This document shows, piece by piece, positions 30,009 through 39,900 of a stretch of 64,000 nucleotides of DNA. The position numbers and the translations under genes are program-made. The first letter of the stretch is position 1. Each line of letters opens with the position of its first letter. The notes under the pieces were generated by a model, which saw nothing but the letters and a program-made list of their open reading frames with translations, did no database searches and was not told the DNA's origin. The DNA is from GCA-002708315 sp963676635 (GTDB lineage Bacteria; Bacteroidota; Bacteroidia; Bacteroidales; F082), in the NCBI GenBank assembly GCA_963676635.1, contig OY781105.1:2294001-2358000 (forward strand). The letters run 5' to 3'.

Positions 30009-30302
30009 ATGGAGAACAAAAATTTCGATAATAATATTCGAATAACACGAAATTGTACACAAACTGACTTCAGCAAAGCACATATTAACTTCAATAATCC
30101 GGATAGAATTTGGCTTGAAATTACCGAAGTCACCGAAATGCTACGAATAACCGACCGCACGCTACGACGATGGGTACTTCAGGGTTTATTACCAGTTAGT
30201 TATGTTAATGGCAAACCCTTTTTTAGAGCGTCTGACTTAGAAAATATTTTTAATAATAACCTAATACAATGTATCGATGGAAAATTTAGCAAAACAAAGT
30301 AA
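30009..30302 (+). CDS. Small HTH DNA-binding protein (excisionase/MerR-like)
   Basis: 97 aa. Residues about 35-85 form a HTH_17-type winged helix (WLEITEVTEMLRITDRTLRR, then WVLQGLLPVSYVNGKPFFRA) of the kind found in excisionases and MerR-like factors. Its 3' end overlaps the D5 helicase gene by 26 bases, so the two are translationally linked. It may control the cassette or recognise the nearby repeats; it is not followed by an integrase, as a true excisionase usually would be. Confidence 0.8.
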   Translation: MENKNFDNNIRITRNCTQTDFSKAHINFNNPDRIWLEITEVTEMLRITDRTLRRWVLQGLLPVSYVNGKPFFRASDLENIFNNNLIQCIDGKFSKTK

Positions 30303-31725
30303 TAAAACAGATTTTATAAAAAAAATATTAGCAGAGCAAAACACCTCTTATACTATTCCTGAAATACTTGATCTTCATTATGAAACTATAAAGGAGCTAT
30401 CTGAAAAAGGTGAAATACCTATAACTTTCAGTCAAAGTGACAAACTAAATCATAAGTTAGTATGCCTTATGGAGCAATTTATAAAAATCTCTGATGAGTA
30501 TGACTATTGCTTTAAAAAAAATAATGAAACAATATATGTATATCTGGGCACACACTATAAGCCGGTTGACAGAAACATAATGCTCCGGTTTTTGGGACAC
30601 TCAGCCGAAGCCATGGGACTTGATCACACATCATCACATTATTTCGATTCTAATAAAAAGCTATATGAGCAGTTCTGTTACCATTGTAAACCAGGTGAAA
30701 CAGACGATCAGGCACCAACACTTATAAACCTTTCAAATGGCACACTTGAGATTAGAGACAATGTTTTTACGCTTCTACCACACAGTTCCGACAGGTTTCT
30801 TACTTATCAGCTACCCTTTATGTATAACGAAAGAGCAGAGTGTCCGGAGTTTATGCGGTTTCTTGATGAAGTACTTCCTGAAAAGGCATTACAGAACATA
30901 CTTGCCGAGTACCTGGGTTATGTGTTCATACCAAACAAAAAACTTAAGCTTGAGAAAACACTGCTATTATATGGTAAAGGCGCCAATGGTAAGTCAGTAT
31001 TTTTTGACATTGTAAATGCATTGCTTGGCCATGAAAACATAAGCAATTACAGTTTGTCTAATCTCACTGACACTACCGGATCATACCGCTCAAGCATTTG
31101 CAATAAGCTCTTAAATTATGCATCGGAGCTCGACAAAAACATTAATCCAACTATCTTCAAGCAGCTTGTCTCTGGTGAGCCTATCGACGCCAAACTCTTA
31201 TACCAAAACCCATTTATTATGAATGACTATGCCCGGCTTATGTTTAACGCCAATGAACTGCCAGGTAAGGTAGAGCAAAACGATGCTTACTTCCGCCGTA
31301 TAATTATTATCCCGTTTGATGTTACCATTCCGGAAGAACGACAGGATAAAATGCTGGCAAAAAGAATAATCGCCAATGAACTTTCCGGAGTGATGAACTG
31401 GGTGCTTAAAGGATTGACACGCCTATTAAAATACAATAACTTCACCACATCTGATACAGCAACTGAACTATCAAAAGAGTACAGAGTAAAGACAAACAAC
31501 GTGCTGCTTTTTATGGAAGACTATGGTTATGTGCCTAATCCGGATGAATTTGTTTATCTTACTGAATTATACGACAGCTATCGGGCTTTCTGCCAAAGTA
31601 ATAACTACCGCCACAAAAGTAAAAGCAGATTTACAGAAGCACTGACAGACAACGGGTTTGAGAAAGTGAGAAGGGCTCATGGCGTTGGCATTAAATGTTA
31701 TGTAGATAATACAAAGGTAGCATAA
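30277..31725 (+). CDS. D5-like/P4-type superfamily 3 helicase
   Basis: 482 aa. An N-terminal HTH-like part (YTIPEILDLHYETIKELSEK) precedes the D5_N region (LINLSNGTLEIRDNVFTLLP, FMRFLDEVLPEK, LAEYLGYVF). The SF3 Walker A is LLLYGKGANGKSVFFDIV, about residues 227-244, followed by SELDKN and MFNANELP motifs. A C-terminal winged-helix domain follows. Such proteins open replication forks for phages, satellites and plasmids. The primase activity is probably supplied by the next gene. No archaeo-eukaryotic primase domain is fused, so the protein is shorter than P4 alpha. Confidence 0.88.
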   Translation: MENLAKQSNKTDFIKKILAEQNTSYTIPEILDLHYETIKELSEKGEIPITFSQSDKLNHKLVCLMEQFIKISDEYDYCFKKNNETIYVYLGTHYKPVDRNIMLRFLGHSAEAMGLDHTSSHYFDSNKKLYEQFCYHCKPGETDDQAPTLINLSNGTLEIRDNVFTLLPHSSDRFLTYQLPFMYNERAECPEFMRFLDEVLPEKALQNILAEYLGYVFIPNKKLKLEKTLLLYGKGANGKSVFFDIVNALLGHENISNYSLSNLTDTTGSYRSSICNKLLNYASELDKNINPTIFKQLVSGEPIDAKLLYQNPFIMNDYARLMFNANELPGKVEQNDAYFRRIIIIPFDVTIPEERQDKMLAKRIIANELSGVMNWVLKGLTRLLKYNNFTTSDTATELSKEYRVKTNNVLLFMEDYGYVPNPDEFVYLTELYDSYRAFCQSNNYRHKSKSRFTEALTDNGFEKVRRAHGVGIKCYVDNTKVA

Positions 31726-31781
31726 TGAAAAAATGCAACCATTACTGCACCCTCCCAACCTTGAACATTGAACCTTAAGAA

Positions 31782-32756
31782 ATGCAACACAGATTCACAC
31801 TTCAAAAATACGCTGGAACCAACACCCGTTATACATGTCCGGGTTGTGGAGCTAAAAAGCAATTTACTCGTTATATAGACACCAATAGCGGTGCCCAGCT
31901 TGCCGATAATGTTGGTATTTGCAACCGTATCAACAACTGTGGATACCATTACACGCCCCGGGAATTCTTTCGTGACAACGCACATAAAAAATCTCAGTAT
32001 TTCAATAAAACAACCTGCAACAATATGAACACATCCGGCATAAAACAAACAACAGCCTGTATTGATAAAAAACAACAGCCTGCAATACTTAGTATTAAAG
32101 ACAAACATTTTGATGATAGCAGGGAGGATCCTTTTAACAACCCTCTGTTCACCTATATTTATAACACTTTTGGTCTTGATAAAAGTAATAGTCTTTATAA
32201 CACATATTACATAGGCAGCTGCATCCATAAAAATAAAAATGCCACTATCTTCTGGCAAATCGACCACAAACAGAACATTCGTGCCGGAAAAGTAATACAC
32301 TATAATTCCGAAACAGGCAAACGCGAAAAAAATATGCACACAACCTGGGTACATAGTATTCACCCATACTACCGTAAGAAAAAATACACAATACAGCAAT
32401 GCCTGTTTGGAGAACATTTACTTAACGAATACCCTGAAAAGCCCATTGGTGTGGTAGAAAGCGAGAAAACTGCTATTATAGCCTCCGGCTATGTTCCGGA
32501 ATACCTATGGCTGGCTACAGGCAGTTTGCATGAATTCAAATGGTCGAAGCTCCGAATCCTTAACGGCCATAAAGTTATCGCCTTCCCCGATCTGGGCGGT
32601 TATAACTACTGGTGCCAAAAGTTACGCTCCCTAAAGTTCCGCATCCATGTTTCATATATACTCGAAGAAATGGCCACTACAGAAGAGAGACAGTCAGGAT
32701 TGGATATAGGAGATTATTTTAGAAAACGGATGAGTAGAGTGGTTAATGGTGAATAG
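31782..32756 (+). CDS. DUF6371-type protein: zinc ribbon plus TOPRIM-like primase domain
   Basis: 324 aa. The N-terminal zinc finger (YTCPGCGAKKQFTRYID ... GICNRINNCGYHYTP) is of the CHC2-primase kind. The C-terminal half has TOPRIM-like elements: conserved Glu in GVVESEKTAIIAS and the Asp in KVIAFPDLGGYNYW. These residues bind metal in primases and topoisomerases. It follows the helicase gene by 56 bases. Together they would make a primase/helicase pair. The intergenic word 'ccttgaacattgaacctta' before it is repeat DNA common in this phylum. Confidence 0.8.
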   Translation: MQHRFTLQKYAGTNTRYTCPGCGAKKQFTRYIDTNSGAQLADNVGICNRINNCGYHYTPREFFRDNAHKKSQYFNKTTCNNMNTSGIKQTTACIDKKQQPAILSIKDKHFDDSREDPFNNPLFTYIYNTFGLDKSNSLYNTYYIGSCIHKNKNATIFWQIDHKQNIRAGKVIHYNSETGKREKNMHTTWVHSIHPYYRKKKYTIQQCLFGEHLLNEYPEKPIGVVESEKTAIIASGYVPEYLWLATGSLHEFKWSKLRILNGHKVIAFPDLGGYNYWCQKLRSLKFRIHVSYILEEMATTEERQSGLDIGDYFRKRMSRVVNGE

Positions 32757-32826
32757 TGAGCTGCGCGTATTTTTCACCTTGTCGCTGCCTGACCGCCTCA
32801 GGCGGTTCCCTCGTCTCTCGTCCCTT
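32754..32826. repeat. Left arm of a 73-bp inverted repeat pair
   Basis: The reverse complement of 33707-33779 with only a few mismatches. It contains the ACCGCCTCAGGCGGT palindrome. The two arms enclose the two small membrane-protein genes and their promoter. A related short copy (GAACCGCCTGAGGCGGTCAG) is at 35055. Confidence 0.75.
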
Positions 32827-32840
32827 ATTTATAATATCAG

Positions 32841-32920
32841 CGGACATCTACAGACATCTACAGACAATAGCAGACATCTTCAGACAATAGCAGACATCTT
32901 CAGACAATAGCAGACATCAA
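32841..32920. repeat. Eight 10-bp units in exact register (CAGACATCTN/CAGACAATAG)
   Basis: Eight consecutive decamers, the last six alternating CAGACAATAG and CAGACATCTT/CAA, so a 20-bp unit repeated three times. It lies just upstream of the promoter at 32928, with the repeated face on one side of the helix. Possible activator or repressor array. Confidence 0.7.
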
Positions 32921-32927
32921 CTTGATT

Positions 32928-32962
32928 TTGTGAGTTATACACCTCTTTTTTGTGTATATTTG
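32928..32962 (+). promoter_or_regulatory. Bacteroidota-type promoter for the small membrane-protein gene
   Basis: TATATTTG at 32955-32962 is an exact -7 match; TTG at 32928 lies 24 bases upstream. The start codon at 32984 is 21 bases downstream. The lysis-like genes may therefore be transcribed separately from the replication genes. Confidence 0.6.
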
Positions 32963-32983
32963 TTCATATAAAAAAAATAACCT

Positions 32984-33295
32984 ATGAACAACAAAACAGA
33001 AAAAAATCATACTAACTATGATCAAAAAAACAAAACACAAAACGTGCATAAAACAATACCTTTGGGCTATACTCCTCATCGGCCAAAATCAGCTTTTTTA
33101 CAAGACCGCTATGGCAACAACAGCTCAACCCGACTATTATCCACTATTGCTGCCATTATCGCCTTTCTCATCGCCATAGCGGCTGTGGCAGCACCAAATG
33201 TCAACCCCACTACCATACTCCCTCTGGTAATAACCCTCCTATCCTACTCCGCCAGCCACAAAGGCCTGAATACGTACTTTGAAAATATGAGGTGA
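32984..33295 (+). CDS. Small two-helix membrane protein, holin-like
   Basis: 103 aa. A polar, Asn/Lys-rich N-terminal half precedes two adjacent hydrophobic stretches (LLSTIAAIIAFLIAIAAVAA and TTILPLVITLLSYSA) joined by a short turn. The C-terminus is short and charged. This architecture fits a holin, and an M15 peptidase gene follows within 700 bp; there is no sequence family match that I recognise. It lies inside the 73-bp inverted repeats. Confidence 0.6.
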   Translation: MNNKTEKNHTNYDQKNKTQNVHKTIPLGYTPHRPKSAFLQDRYGNNSSTRLLSTIAAIIAFLIAIAAVAAPNVNPTTILPLVITLLSYSASHKGLNTYFENMR

Positions 33296-33325
33296 CAAGG
33301 TGACGAAAGTTACTGAGTGACAAAT

Positions 33326-33433
33326 AATGCTCTGCTCACCATCCGCCGGTAGGCGGACACAGTTCACCATTCATCCGACTGAGTCGGACACGGCCACCAT
33401 TCACTATTCACCATTCACCATTCACCATATAAA
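33326..33433. repeat. Heptamer tract with three palindromic inserts
   Basis: CATTCAC-type heptamers alternate with TCCGCCggtaGGCGGA (33342-33357) and TCCGACtgaGTCGGA (33374-33388) palindromes followed by CGGACAC. Words match 27481-27540 and 33772-33955. No gene. Confidence 0.7.
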
Positions 33434-33435
33434 TC

Positions 33436-33708
33436 ATGTCTTACAAAGAAAAATCCTTCATCTATTGGTTCGCTTTCATAGCAGCCTCCCTAATCATCGC
33501 CAGTTCCATGGGCATTATGACAATGTACCGCAATATTGCAGTGATGGCTGAGAAACAAAACAACAACAACATCCGTGTAACTGAACTGTATAACTATCAT
33601 AACAAAGATGTTGAGCTCATTCGCCAGGATATACGAGACATACGTAATGACCAAAAAGAAATTAAACAAGATATTAAAATCATTTTGCAAAAAGTAAGAC
33701 CGGGATAA
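33436..33708 (+). CDS. Small membrane protein with C-terminal coiled coil
   Basis: 90 aa. One membrane segment (FIYWFAFIAASLIIASSMGI) is followed by a charged helix with heptad character (VELIRQDIRDIRNDQKEIKQ) ending in KVRPG. The shape resembles phage accessory lysis proteins or toxin-like peptides such as the XhlA type (membrane helix plus coiled coil). Orientation and spacing suggest the same unit as the two-helix protein before it. Function not known. Confidence 0.6.
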   Translation: MSYKEKSFIYWFAFIAASLIIASSMGIMTMYRNIAVMAEKQNNNNIRVTELYNYHNKDVELIRQDIRDIRNDQKEIKQDIKIILQKVRPG

Positions 33709-33771
33709 GGGATAAGAGACAAGGGAACCGCCTGAGGCGGTCAGGCAGCGACAAGGTGAAAAATATGCGCA

Positions 33772-33779
<8 letters not shown>
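33707..33779. repeat. Right arm of the 73-bp inverted repeat pair
   Basis: Mirror of 32754-32826, containing ACCGCCTGAGGCGGT and ending in AGCTCACTA. The arms are about 880 bp apart. Confidence 0.75.
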
Positions 33780-33954
<175 letters not shown>

Positions 33955-33955
<1 letters not shown>

Positions 33956-34437
33956 TGTTATATACAACACAACAAATTAAATTTACCAACGATGTAGCCC
34001 GGCTTATTCAAAAAGCCCAGGAGCTCAAAATAGGCTTAACCATGGGTGAAGCCTACAGAACAACATGCCAGCAGCTGTTATACTTCCATGGGTATAGAGT
34101 TTGGCCTGAAGGTAAGAATCTTACGCTAAAGAAAGATAAAGTCAGAAGCAAAACAATCTTGTCTCGCCATCTGCAGCGCCTGGCAATTGATTTCAACTTT
34201 TTTATCAATTACAGACTTACGTATGATGATCCTTTAATAAAAGAGTTAGGAGCTTACTGGGAAAGTCTGAGTGAGCAAAACAGATGGGGTGGAAACTACG
34301 AAAGCTTTACTGATGTAGCTCATTTTGAGAGATTACCAGACACAAATACTAATAAAGTAGTTAAGATGCTCCATGCGGAATCTGAATCAACGCGACTACA
34401 AATTCAGAACTCACATAGCGCAAGCCTGGCAGCTTAA
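33955..34437 (+). CDS. M15-family peptidoglycan peptidase (endolysin-like)
   Basis: 160 aa with no signal peptide. Zinc ligands of the M15 fold are visible: SRHLQRLAIDFNFF (SxHxxxxAxD) and DVAHFERLP (HxE-like block). This is the single-domain size of phage L-alanyl-D-glutamate endopeptidases such as the T5 lysin. Lack of a signal peptide fits release by a holin, and the gene lies behind a two-helix membrane protein. The start codon immediately follows a long heptamer array. Confidence 0.85.
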
Positions 34438-34453
34438 TTTCCTAAAACAAACA

Positions 34454-35032
34454 ATGAATATGTTGAATATTAAACAAATACCAATTCTAATCGTGATTAT
34501 AAGTCTCGGCATTATTCTTTGGAATATATTTACTAACCATCTATTTCAAAGAAACACAGAAAAGACTAACACCTCTGTAGACACAATCATAATCTATGAC
34601 ACAATTATAGACACATTCATTGTTGAAAATTACATCCCAGAGATTATTTACAGAGATACCAGTTACCTTACTTACCTCACAGATACAGTTATTGACACAA
34701 TAACCATCATTCGTAATCACTTTACAAAAAACTACATTACTGACACACTGCTAATTAACGATCGTGCTACTATTATCATCCGCGATACAATATGGCAGAA
34801 CACAATCACAAGCAGGACACCGGAGATCCGGACTATGACACCCCGCTCGACCCTCATCAGACGACCACAGTCATACTACACAGCGTACGTCGGCATGATG
34901 GCTGCCGGGAGTCGCCGGAGCTTCGGAATCGGTCCTGCTATCTCAGTTAACTACAAGAAGAACAATGTTGCCCTGGGATACAACGTGATGAACAAAGAAG
35001 TGATGTTTTCGTGGAAATGGGCTTTGTTTTAG
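34454..35032 (+). CDS. Membrane-anchored periplasmic protein, spanin-like (DUF6808-like)
   Basis: The chosen start is ATG 34454, 16 bases after the peptidase stop; a longer frame from 34373 overlaps that gene. Residues 1-28 include one membrane segment (IPILIVIISLGIILWNIF). The middle has repeated D-T/I-D-T words (DTIIIYDTIIDTFIVENYIP, DTVIDTITIIRNH, ATIIIRDTIWQN) as in phage accessory proteins of this phylum. The end looks beta-barrel-like (AVSVNYKKNNVALGYN-type, ending FSWKWALF). The position after the endolysin fits an inner-membrane spanin role, inferred. Confidence 0.6.
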   Translation: MNMLNIKQIPILIVIISLGIILWNIFTNHLFQRNTEKTNTSVDTIIIYDTIIDTFIVENYIPEIIYRDTSYLTYLTDTVIDTITIIRNHFTKNYITDTLLINDRATIIIRDTIWQNTITSRTPEIRTMTPRSTLIRRPQSYYTAYVGMMAAGSRRSFGIGPAISVNYKKNNVALGYNVMNKEVMFSWKWALF

Positions 35033-35122
35033 AGGTGACTTAAGTGACGGAAGTGAACCGCCTGAGGCGGTCAGGCAGTGACGGAAGTGACTTTAGAGAA
35101 TAAAATGCGACTAATTCGTTGG

Positions 35123-35317
35123 TTGTCCTCCCGAACGACGAAGGAGGAGGGACCCCCCGGATTATAACACGAATCAACAATTGAACATTTTCTCCAATGC
35201 ATCAGTGAAGCGATTACTGCTCCGTACTTAGGGGATCCTTCTTCGCAAAGTCGCATTTTCGAAAAATAGCGTTTTCAATATAGGGGGTTCCTCCTCCTGC
35301 GTCGTTCGGAATGACAG
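35123..35317. repeat. 195-bp inverted-repeat element (GTCATTCCGAACGACG type)
   Basis: The left end TTGTCCTCCCGAACGACGAA and the right end, reverse-complemented, CTGTCATTCCGAACGACGCA pair over about 36 bases. The middle has further inverted pieces. The same end motif begins the repeat blocks at 6964 and 11023. Gene-free; 35033-35460 holds this and GAAGTGAC repeats only. Confidence 0.65.
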
Positions 35318-35460
35318 CTAATTAATAAAAATAGACTAAAAAGAAAGATTGATTTTTTCATTCTTCATTCTTCATTATTCACCTTGTCCCTTGTCCCTAA
35401 AAATACAGGCAACGCTGTAGCCTCAAAATACAGCATATTCATTAATTAACACCTTAAATT

Positions 35461-35859
35461 ATGTTTTTATACACATTAATTCAGAGGGTCAATCCACGTG
35501 ATGTATTAGCACCACGTAAGTATTACGCTCATGCCGAGTATAAAGGAAATGAAGACCTTCGCAGTGTGGCGAATCAAATCGCCAAACAAAGTACCGTAAG
35601 CCCGGGAGATACCCTGGCTGTTCTTGAAACACTTATGAGTGTAATGACCGATTTCCTCCTGGATGGAAAAATTGTGCATTTGGGCGACTTCGGTTCATTC
35701 CGTGGATCAATCTCCAGTGATGGTGCGGAAACTTCAGAGGATTGGGATCAGTCTCTTATCAAAAAGATGAGGATTCGTTTCCGCCCCGGTAAAGTATTCA
35801 GCCACCATATGGATGCGGTTGAGTTCCAGAAGACTACGGAACGCGAAGTGGTTGTGTAG
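35461..35859 (+). CDS. HU-family DNA-binding protein
   Basis: 132 aa. The HU fold is visible in RSVANQIAKQSTVSPGDTLA, LDGKIVHLGDFGSFRGSISS and the beta-arm end IRFRPGKVFSHHM. It has an N-terminal extension of about 20 residues (FLYTLIQRVNPRDVLAPRKY), as in the longer HU-like proteins of Bacteroidota. It stands alone between a repeat element and its own terminator. It closes the replication/lysis cassette; HU homologues often lie beside such gene sets, possibly to bend origin DNA. Confidence 0.88.
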   Translation: MFLYTLIQRVNPRDVLAPRKYYAHAEYKGNEDLRSVANQIAKQSTVSPGDTLAVLETLMSVMTDFLLDGKIVHLGDFGSFRGSISSDGAETSEDWDQSLIKKMRIRFRPGKVFSHHMDAVEFQKTTEREVVV

Positions 35860-35879
35860 GGTGACCTGTGACCTTTTTT

Positions 35880-35912
35880 GCACCCCGTTAGTGGCGGGGT
35901 GCTTTTATTTTT
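35880..35912 (+). terminator. Rho-independent terminator after the HU gene
   Basis: The stem GCACCCCG...CGGGGTGC (35880-35902) is followed by TTTTATTTTTT. Located 20 bases after the stop codon at 35859. Confidence 0.9.
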
Positions 35913-36081
35913 TATTGTATTAATCAAAATAGAAAATTCTGTCAATATTTCATTATTAAAGCATTAACTATATATTGTGGCTTTCCTGTTTTATGACCTA
36001 AAATATTTTTGTTATATCTAAAAATATAATTCAAATTCACGTTTTATTAAGATATTAAAATTAAGTTACTATTTTTGTACT

Positions 36082-36984
36082 ATGCAAAGCATGTTAAAAT
36101 TTTCTGGACACGAAACATTTGTTTGTAAGCATTATTGGCCTAAAAAAGGAGTTGACTTTCTATTAGCAGAAAATAGTTTTAATGATAAGGATGCTGTAAT
36201 TAAGCTTGGAGTGGGTAAGAATATGGTATCCTCAATTAGATTTTGGTTAAGGGCCCTTGGCTTGACAGATGTTGATGATAATATAAGTAAATTAGGTTAT
36301 AAATTATTTGGCAAGGAAGGACATGATCCTTATCTTGAATATATAGGTACAATCTGGTTATTGCATTATTACTTAATTAAAGTTAATTATGCTTCTATTT
36401 ACAACCTGATTTTTAATGAATTTAGAAAAGAAAGATCTGTTTTTAATAAATCTCAAATTAAATCATTCATAAAACGAAAGTATTCAGAGACTGGTAATAA
36501 CTCATTAAATTTAAATACAATAGTTAAGGATATTTCAGTTTTTTTTCGGTTATATGGTAAGGTAGACTATCAAAATGTATCAAAAAACTTCGAGGACGAA
36601 ATAAGTAGTCTAATGATTGAATTGGAACTTATATCATCAACCGTTGAAGATAATATTAAAGAAGGAACCAATAAGAGGGAAAAAATAGAGTGGTTTCATC
36701 TTCATGGGGAAAATAGAAGTTCTTTACCCTCATCGATTCTATTGTTTTCAATTCTTGATAATTTTCCTGATTCTAAAAATATCGCATTAAAGAGATTAGA
36801 AATTGAACCTAATGGACCTAGCTTAGTTTTTGTACTTAGCAAAAATGAGTTATATAAAAAATTGAAAGAAATTGAAGCTGAATATGAAGGAATCATTGTT
36901 TCCGAAACAGCGGGTAACATTGTTTTAGTAATACCTGAAGGAATTAATAAATGGAAGGTCTTAAAAAAATATTATGAAAACTAA
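36082..36984 (+). CDS. DUF4007-family protein, first gene of the defence operon
   Basis: 300 aa. The start MLKFSGHETFVCKHYWPKKG and the LGVGKNMVSSIRFWLRALGL block are hallmarks of DUF4007. A second in-frame ATG at 36091 gives that usual start. A TATTTTTG box at 36070-36077 lies very near, so the leader would be short. From memory, members are often found beside dndC-like sulfurtransferase genes in defence islands; the biochemical role is unknown. The stop overlaps the next start by 11 bases. No membrane segment. Confidence 0.85.
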   Translation: MQSMLKFSGHETFVCKHYWPKKGVDFLLAENSFNDKDAVIKLGVGKNMVSSIRFWLRALGLTDVDDNISKLGYKLFGKEGHDPYLEYIGTIWLLHYYLIKVNYASIYNLIFNEFRKERSVFNKSQIKSFIKRKYSETGNNSLNLNTIVKDISVFFRLYGKVDYQNVSKNFEDEISSLMIELELISSTVEDNIKEGTNKREKIEWFHLHGENRSSLPSSILLFSILDNFPDSKNIALKRLEIEPNGPSLVFVLSKNELYKKLKEIEAEYEGIIVSETAGNIVLVIPEGINKWKVLKKYYEN

Positions 36985-39900
36985 CTATTTTTCTCCATCA
37001 ATTAATATTTTAAGGGATGCTACTAGTGGTCATTTTGAATATATAGCCACAAACAATAGTGAAAAAGCATTTCAAAAAATAACATCCGCATTATACGAAA
37101 AAGGAAAAAAATCCTTTAATATTATTGGTGCATATGGGTCTGGGAAGTCAGCCTTCATATTAGCGTTAGAAAAAGTACTTAACAAAAAAGCAAATTATTT
37201 TAGTAATCCTATTAGAAGCAAAATTAATACATTTGAACCGATTTTTTTTGTCGGTACTTATTCCTCTTTTAAAGAAACTTTTTGTGATAAATTGAACTTG
37301 AATAAAGATGGAGATATTATTAATGAATTAGAAACAATTTTTAAAAACAAAGCAAAATCAAATAAAGGCCAGTTAATTGTTGTTGATGAATTTGGTAAGT
37401 TCTTAGAATATGCAGCAAAAGAAAATCCGGAAGAAGAATTGTATTTTATACAACAATTGGCTGAGCTTGCAAATACCCCAGAGTTACCAATTATTTTTAT
37501 TACATCACTTCATCAACCTTTTGAAGACTATGCACTTTCTTTAAGTAAAAGACAAAAAAATGAATGGGATAAGGTAAAAGGTCGTATTACGGATGTTTCT
37601 TTCAATGAGCCAGTTGAACAGTTATTATTTTTAGCTTCTGAACGGATAAAGCAAAAAAAATATCCATGTAATATTGGTTTAGATAAACAAAGGAATTTAT
37701 TTACTGAGATTGAAAAAGCAGTTGTTTTTCCCATGAGAGATTTCTTTACCTTTGATTATGCTCAAAAACTTTTTCCATTTGATATTTTATCTGCATCAAT
37801 AGTAACGATTGCTTTCCAGCGGTATGGGCAAAATGAACGCTCGTTGTTTTCTTTACTTGAGTCTGAAGATTACTTAGGACTTAATGATTTTGCAGATGGT
37901 AATAAGTACTATCATTTAGCAAACATATATAATTATCTGAAGTACAATTTTCATGGCTTACTAAATTCAAGATATAATCAGGATTCAACCCATTGGAAAG
38001 CAATTGACGAAACACTTCAAAGGGCAGAATCAATTTTTGATAGAGATTTCGAAGATGCTGCACAGATTATTAAAATTATCGGATTAATTTCAGCTTTGGG
38101 AAGACAAGGCCAAAAAGTAACAAAAGAATTTTTATCAAACTATGCAACAATTGCTCTTAATATCAAAGAGGCAAATAGAATAATTGAGGCATTAGAATCA
38201 AAACAGTTAATCAGGTATAGAGATTACAGTCAACGATACATATTATTCAAAGGAACGGATTTTGATATTAATCATGAATTAGAGTTAGCTGATGGAAAAG
38301 TAACCAAGGATTTTTCAATAGTACATCAATTGCAAAAACACTTCAATTTCCCTATAGTTCCAGCCAAGAGAGCATATTTTGAGAATGGAACACTTCGATA
38401 TTTTGTGTATGAATTAAGTGAGACCCCTATTAAAAAAAAACCTGAAGGGTCTATTGATGGATATATTAATTTAATTTTTAACGATGTTCTGGATTTTAGC
38501 AAATGTTTGTTTCAATCATCAAATCAACGTAATGCTACTCTATATTGCTGGTTTGAAAACACAAATGAAATAAAAGAATTGCTAATCGAAAATGAGAAAA
38601 TAAGGATTGTAAAAGCAAATTGCCTTGATGACTCAATTGCCTTAGCAGAATTAAACAATTATCAAAGTGAAATAAATAGCAAGTTAAAAGAGATATTTAA
38701 GAGTTCTTTTTATAAAGGAAATGCTAAAGTAAGATGGTTCTATAATGGTGAAAAATTAGTTTTTAACTCTCAACGAGAATTAAACTTTTACTTGTCTAAA
38801 ATTGTATCTGAAATTTATTCTAATACGCCAAATATTCATAGTGAATTAATAAATCGCCAAAAATTAAGCGGAGCAATTTCTTCGGCAAAAAAGAACCTAA
38901 TTAAACATTTGTTAGAATCATCAGATATTAACAATTTAGGATTTGAGAATGACCGCTTTCCACCTGAAAAAACAATTTATCAGGCATTAATAAATGAGAC
39001 AGGAATTCATAGTAAAGATTCAAATGGTGTATGGAAACTGGGTTATCCATCTGATGTTAGTTTTATTGAATTATGGAGGAAGTCTGAAGAATTTTTAGAA
39101 AATTGTGTAGCTGCTCCTCGTAAACTTATTGATTTTATTACAATTTTAAAAGAAGCACCATTTAAACTTAAGCAAGGTATTATTGAATTTTGGATACCAA
39201 TTTTTTTAATTGCAAAGCAAAAGCAGTTTGCCTTTTATGAACTAAATACTTTCATTCCATCTCTAACAAGTGATACTTTAGAAGTTGCAATGAAACAAGC
39301 TCATAAATATTATATTAGCACATTCAATCTTAGCAAAACTCGTTTAAATATTTTTAATAGATATCGTTATTTCCTAAACCTCATTGAAGATGAAGCTCCA
39401 AACTCTGATTCATTTATTGAAACTGTAAAACCATTTCTTGTTTTTTATCAACGTTTAGTTCATTATACCAAACAAACTCAAAAGCTTAGTAATGAAGCTT
39501 TAAGATTGAAAGAAGCTATTTCATTTGCAACAGATCCTGAAAAGATATTTTTTGATGAAATTCCACGTTCATTGGGATTTACTATTAATGATCTTAAACA
39601 AGATGAAAGATTAGAAGCTTTTTCATTAGCACTTCAAGGTGCAACAAGAGAAATAAGTGCAGCTTTCCCAAATTTAATTAACAGAATTGAGAATATTATT
39701 GGAAATGAAATTCGTGAGGATAGAATTGATTTTCCCGAAAATAAATTATTACTTCAACAAAGATTTAAAAAATTACGTAAAGAAAAAATTGATCCCAAAC
39801 TCAAAGTATTAATCCAAAGAATAAATACTCCGCTAGACGACCGACAATCATGGATTAGTTCTATTGCCACATCAATAATAGGAAAATCACTAGATAATTT

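Noticed and set aside
30009..30302. HTH protein considered as an excisionase of an integrative element
   Set aside because: No tyrosine or serine integrase and no att-like direct repeat pair was found in the window.
32841..32920. Decamer array considered as CRISPR
   Set aside because: Units are contiguous without spacers.
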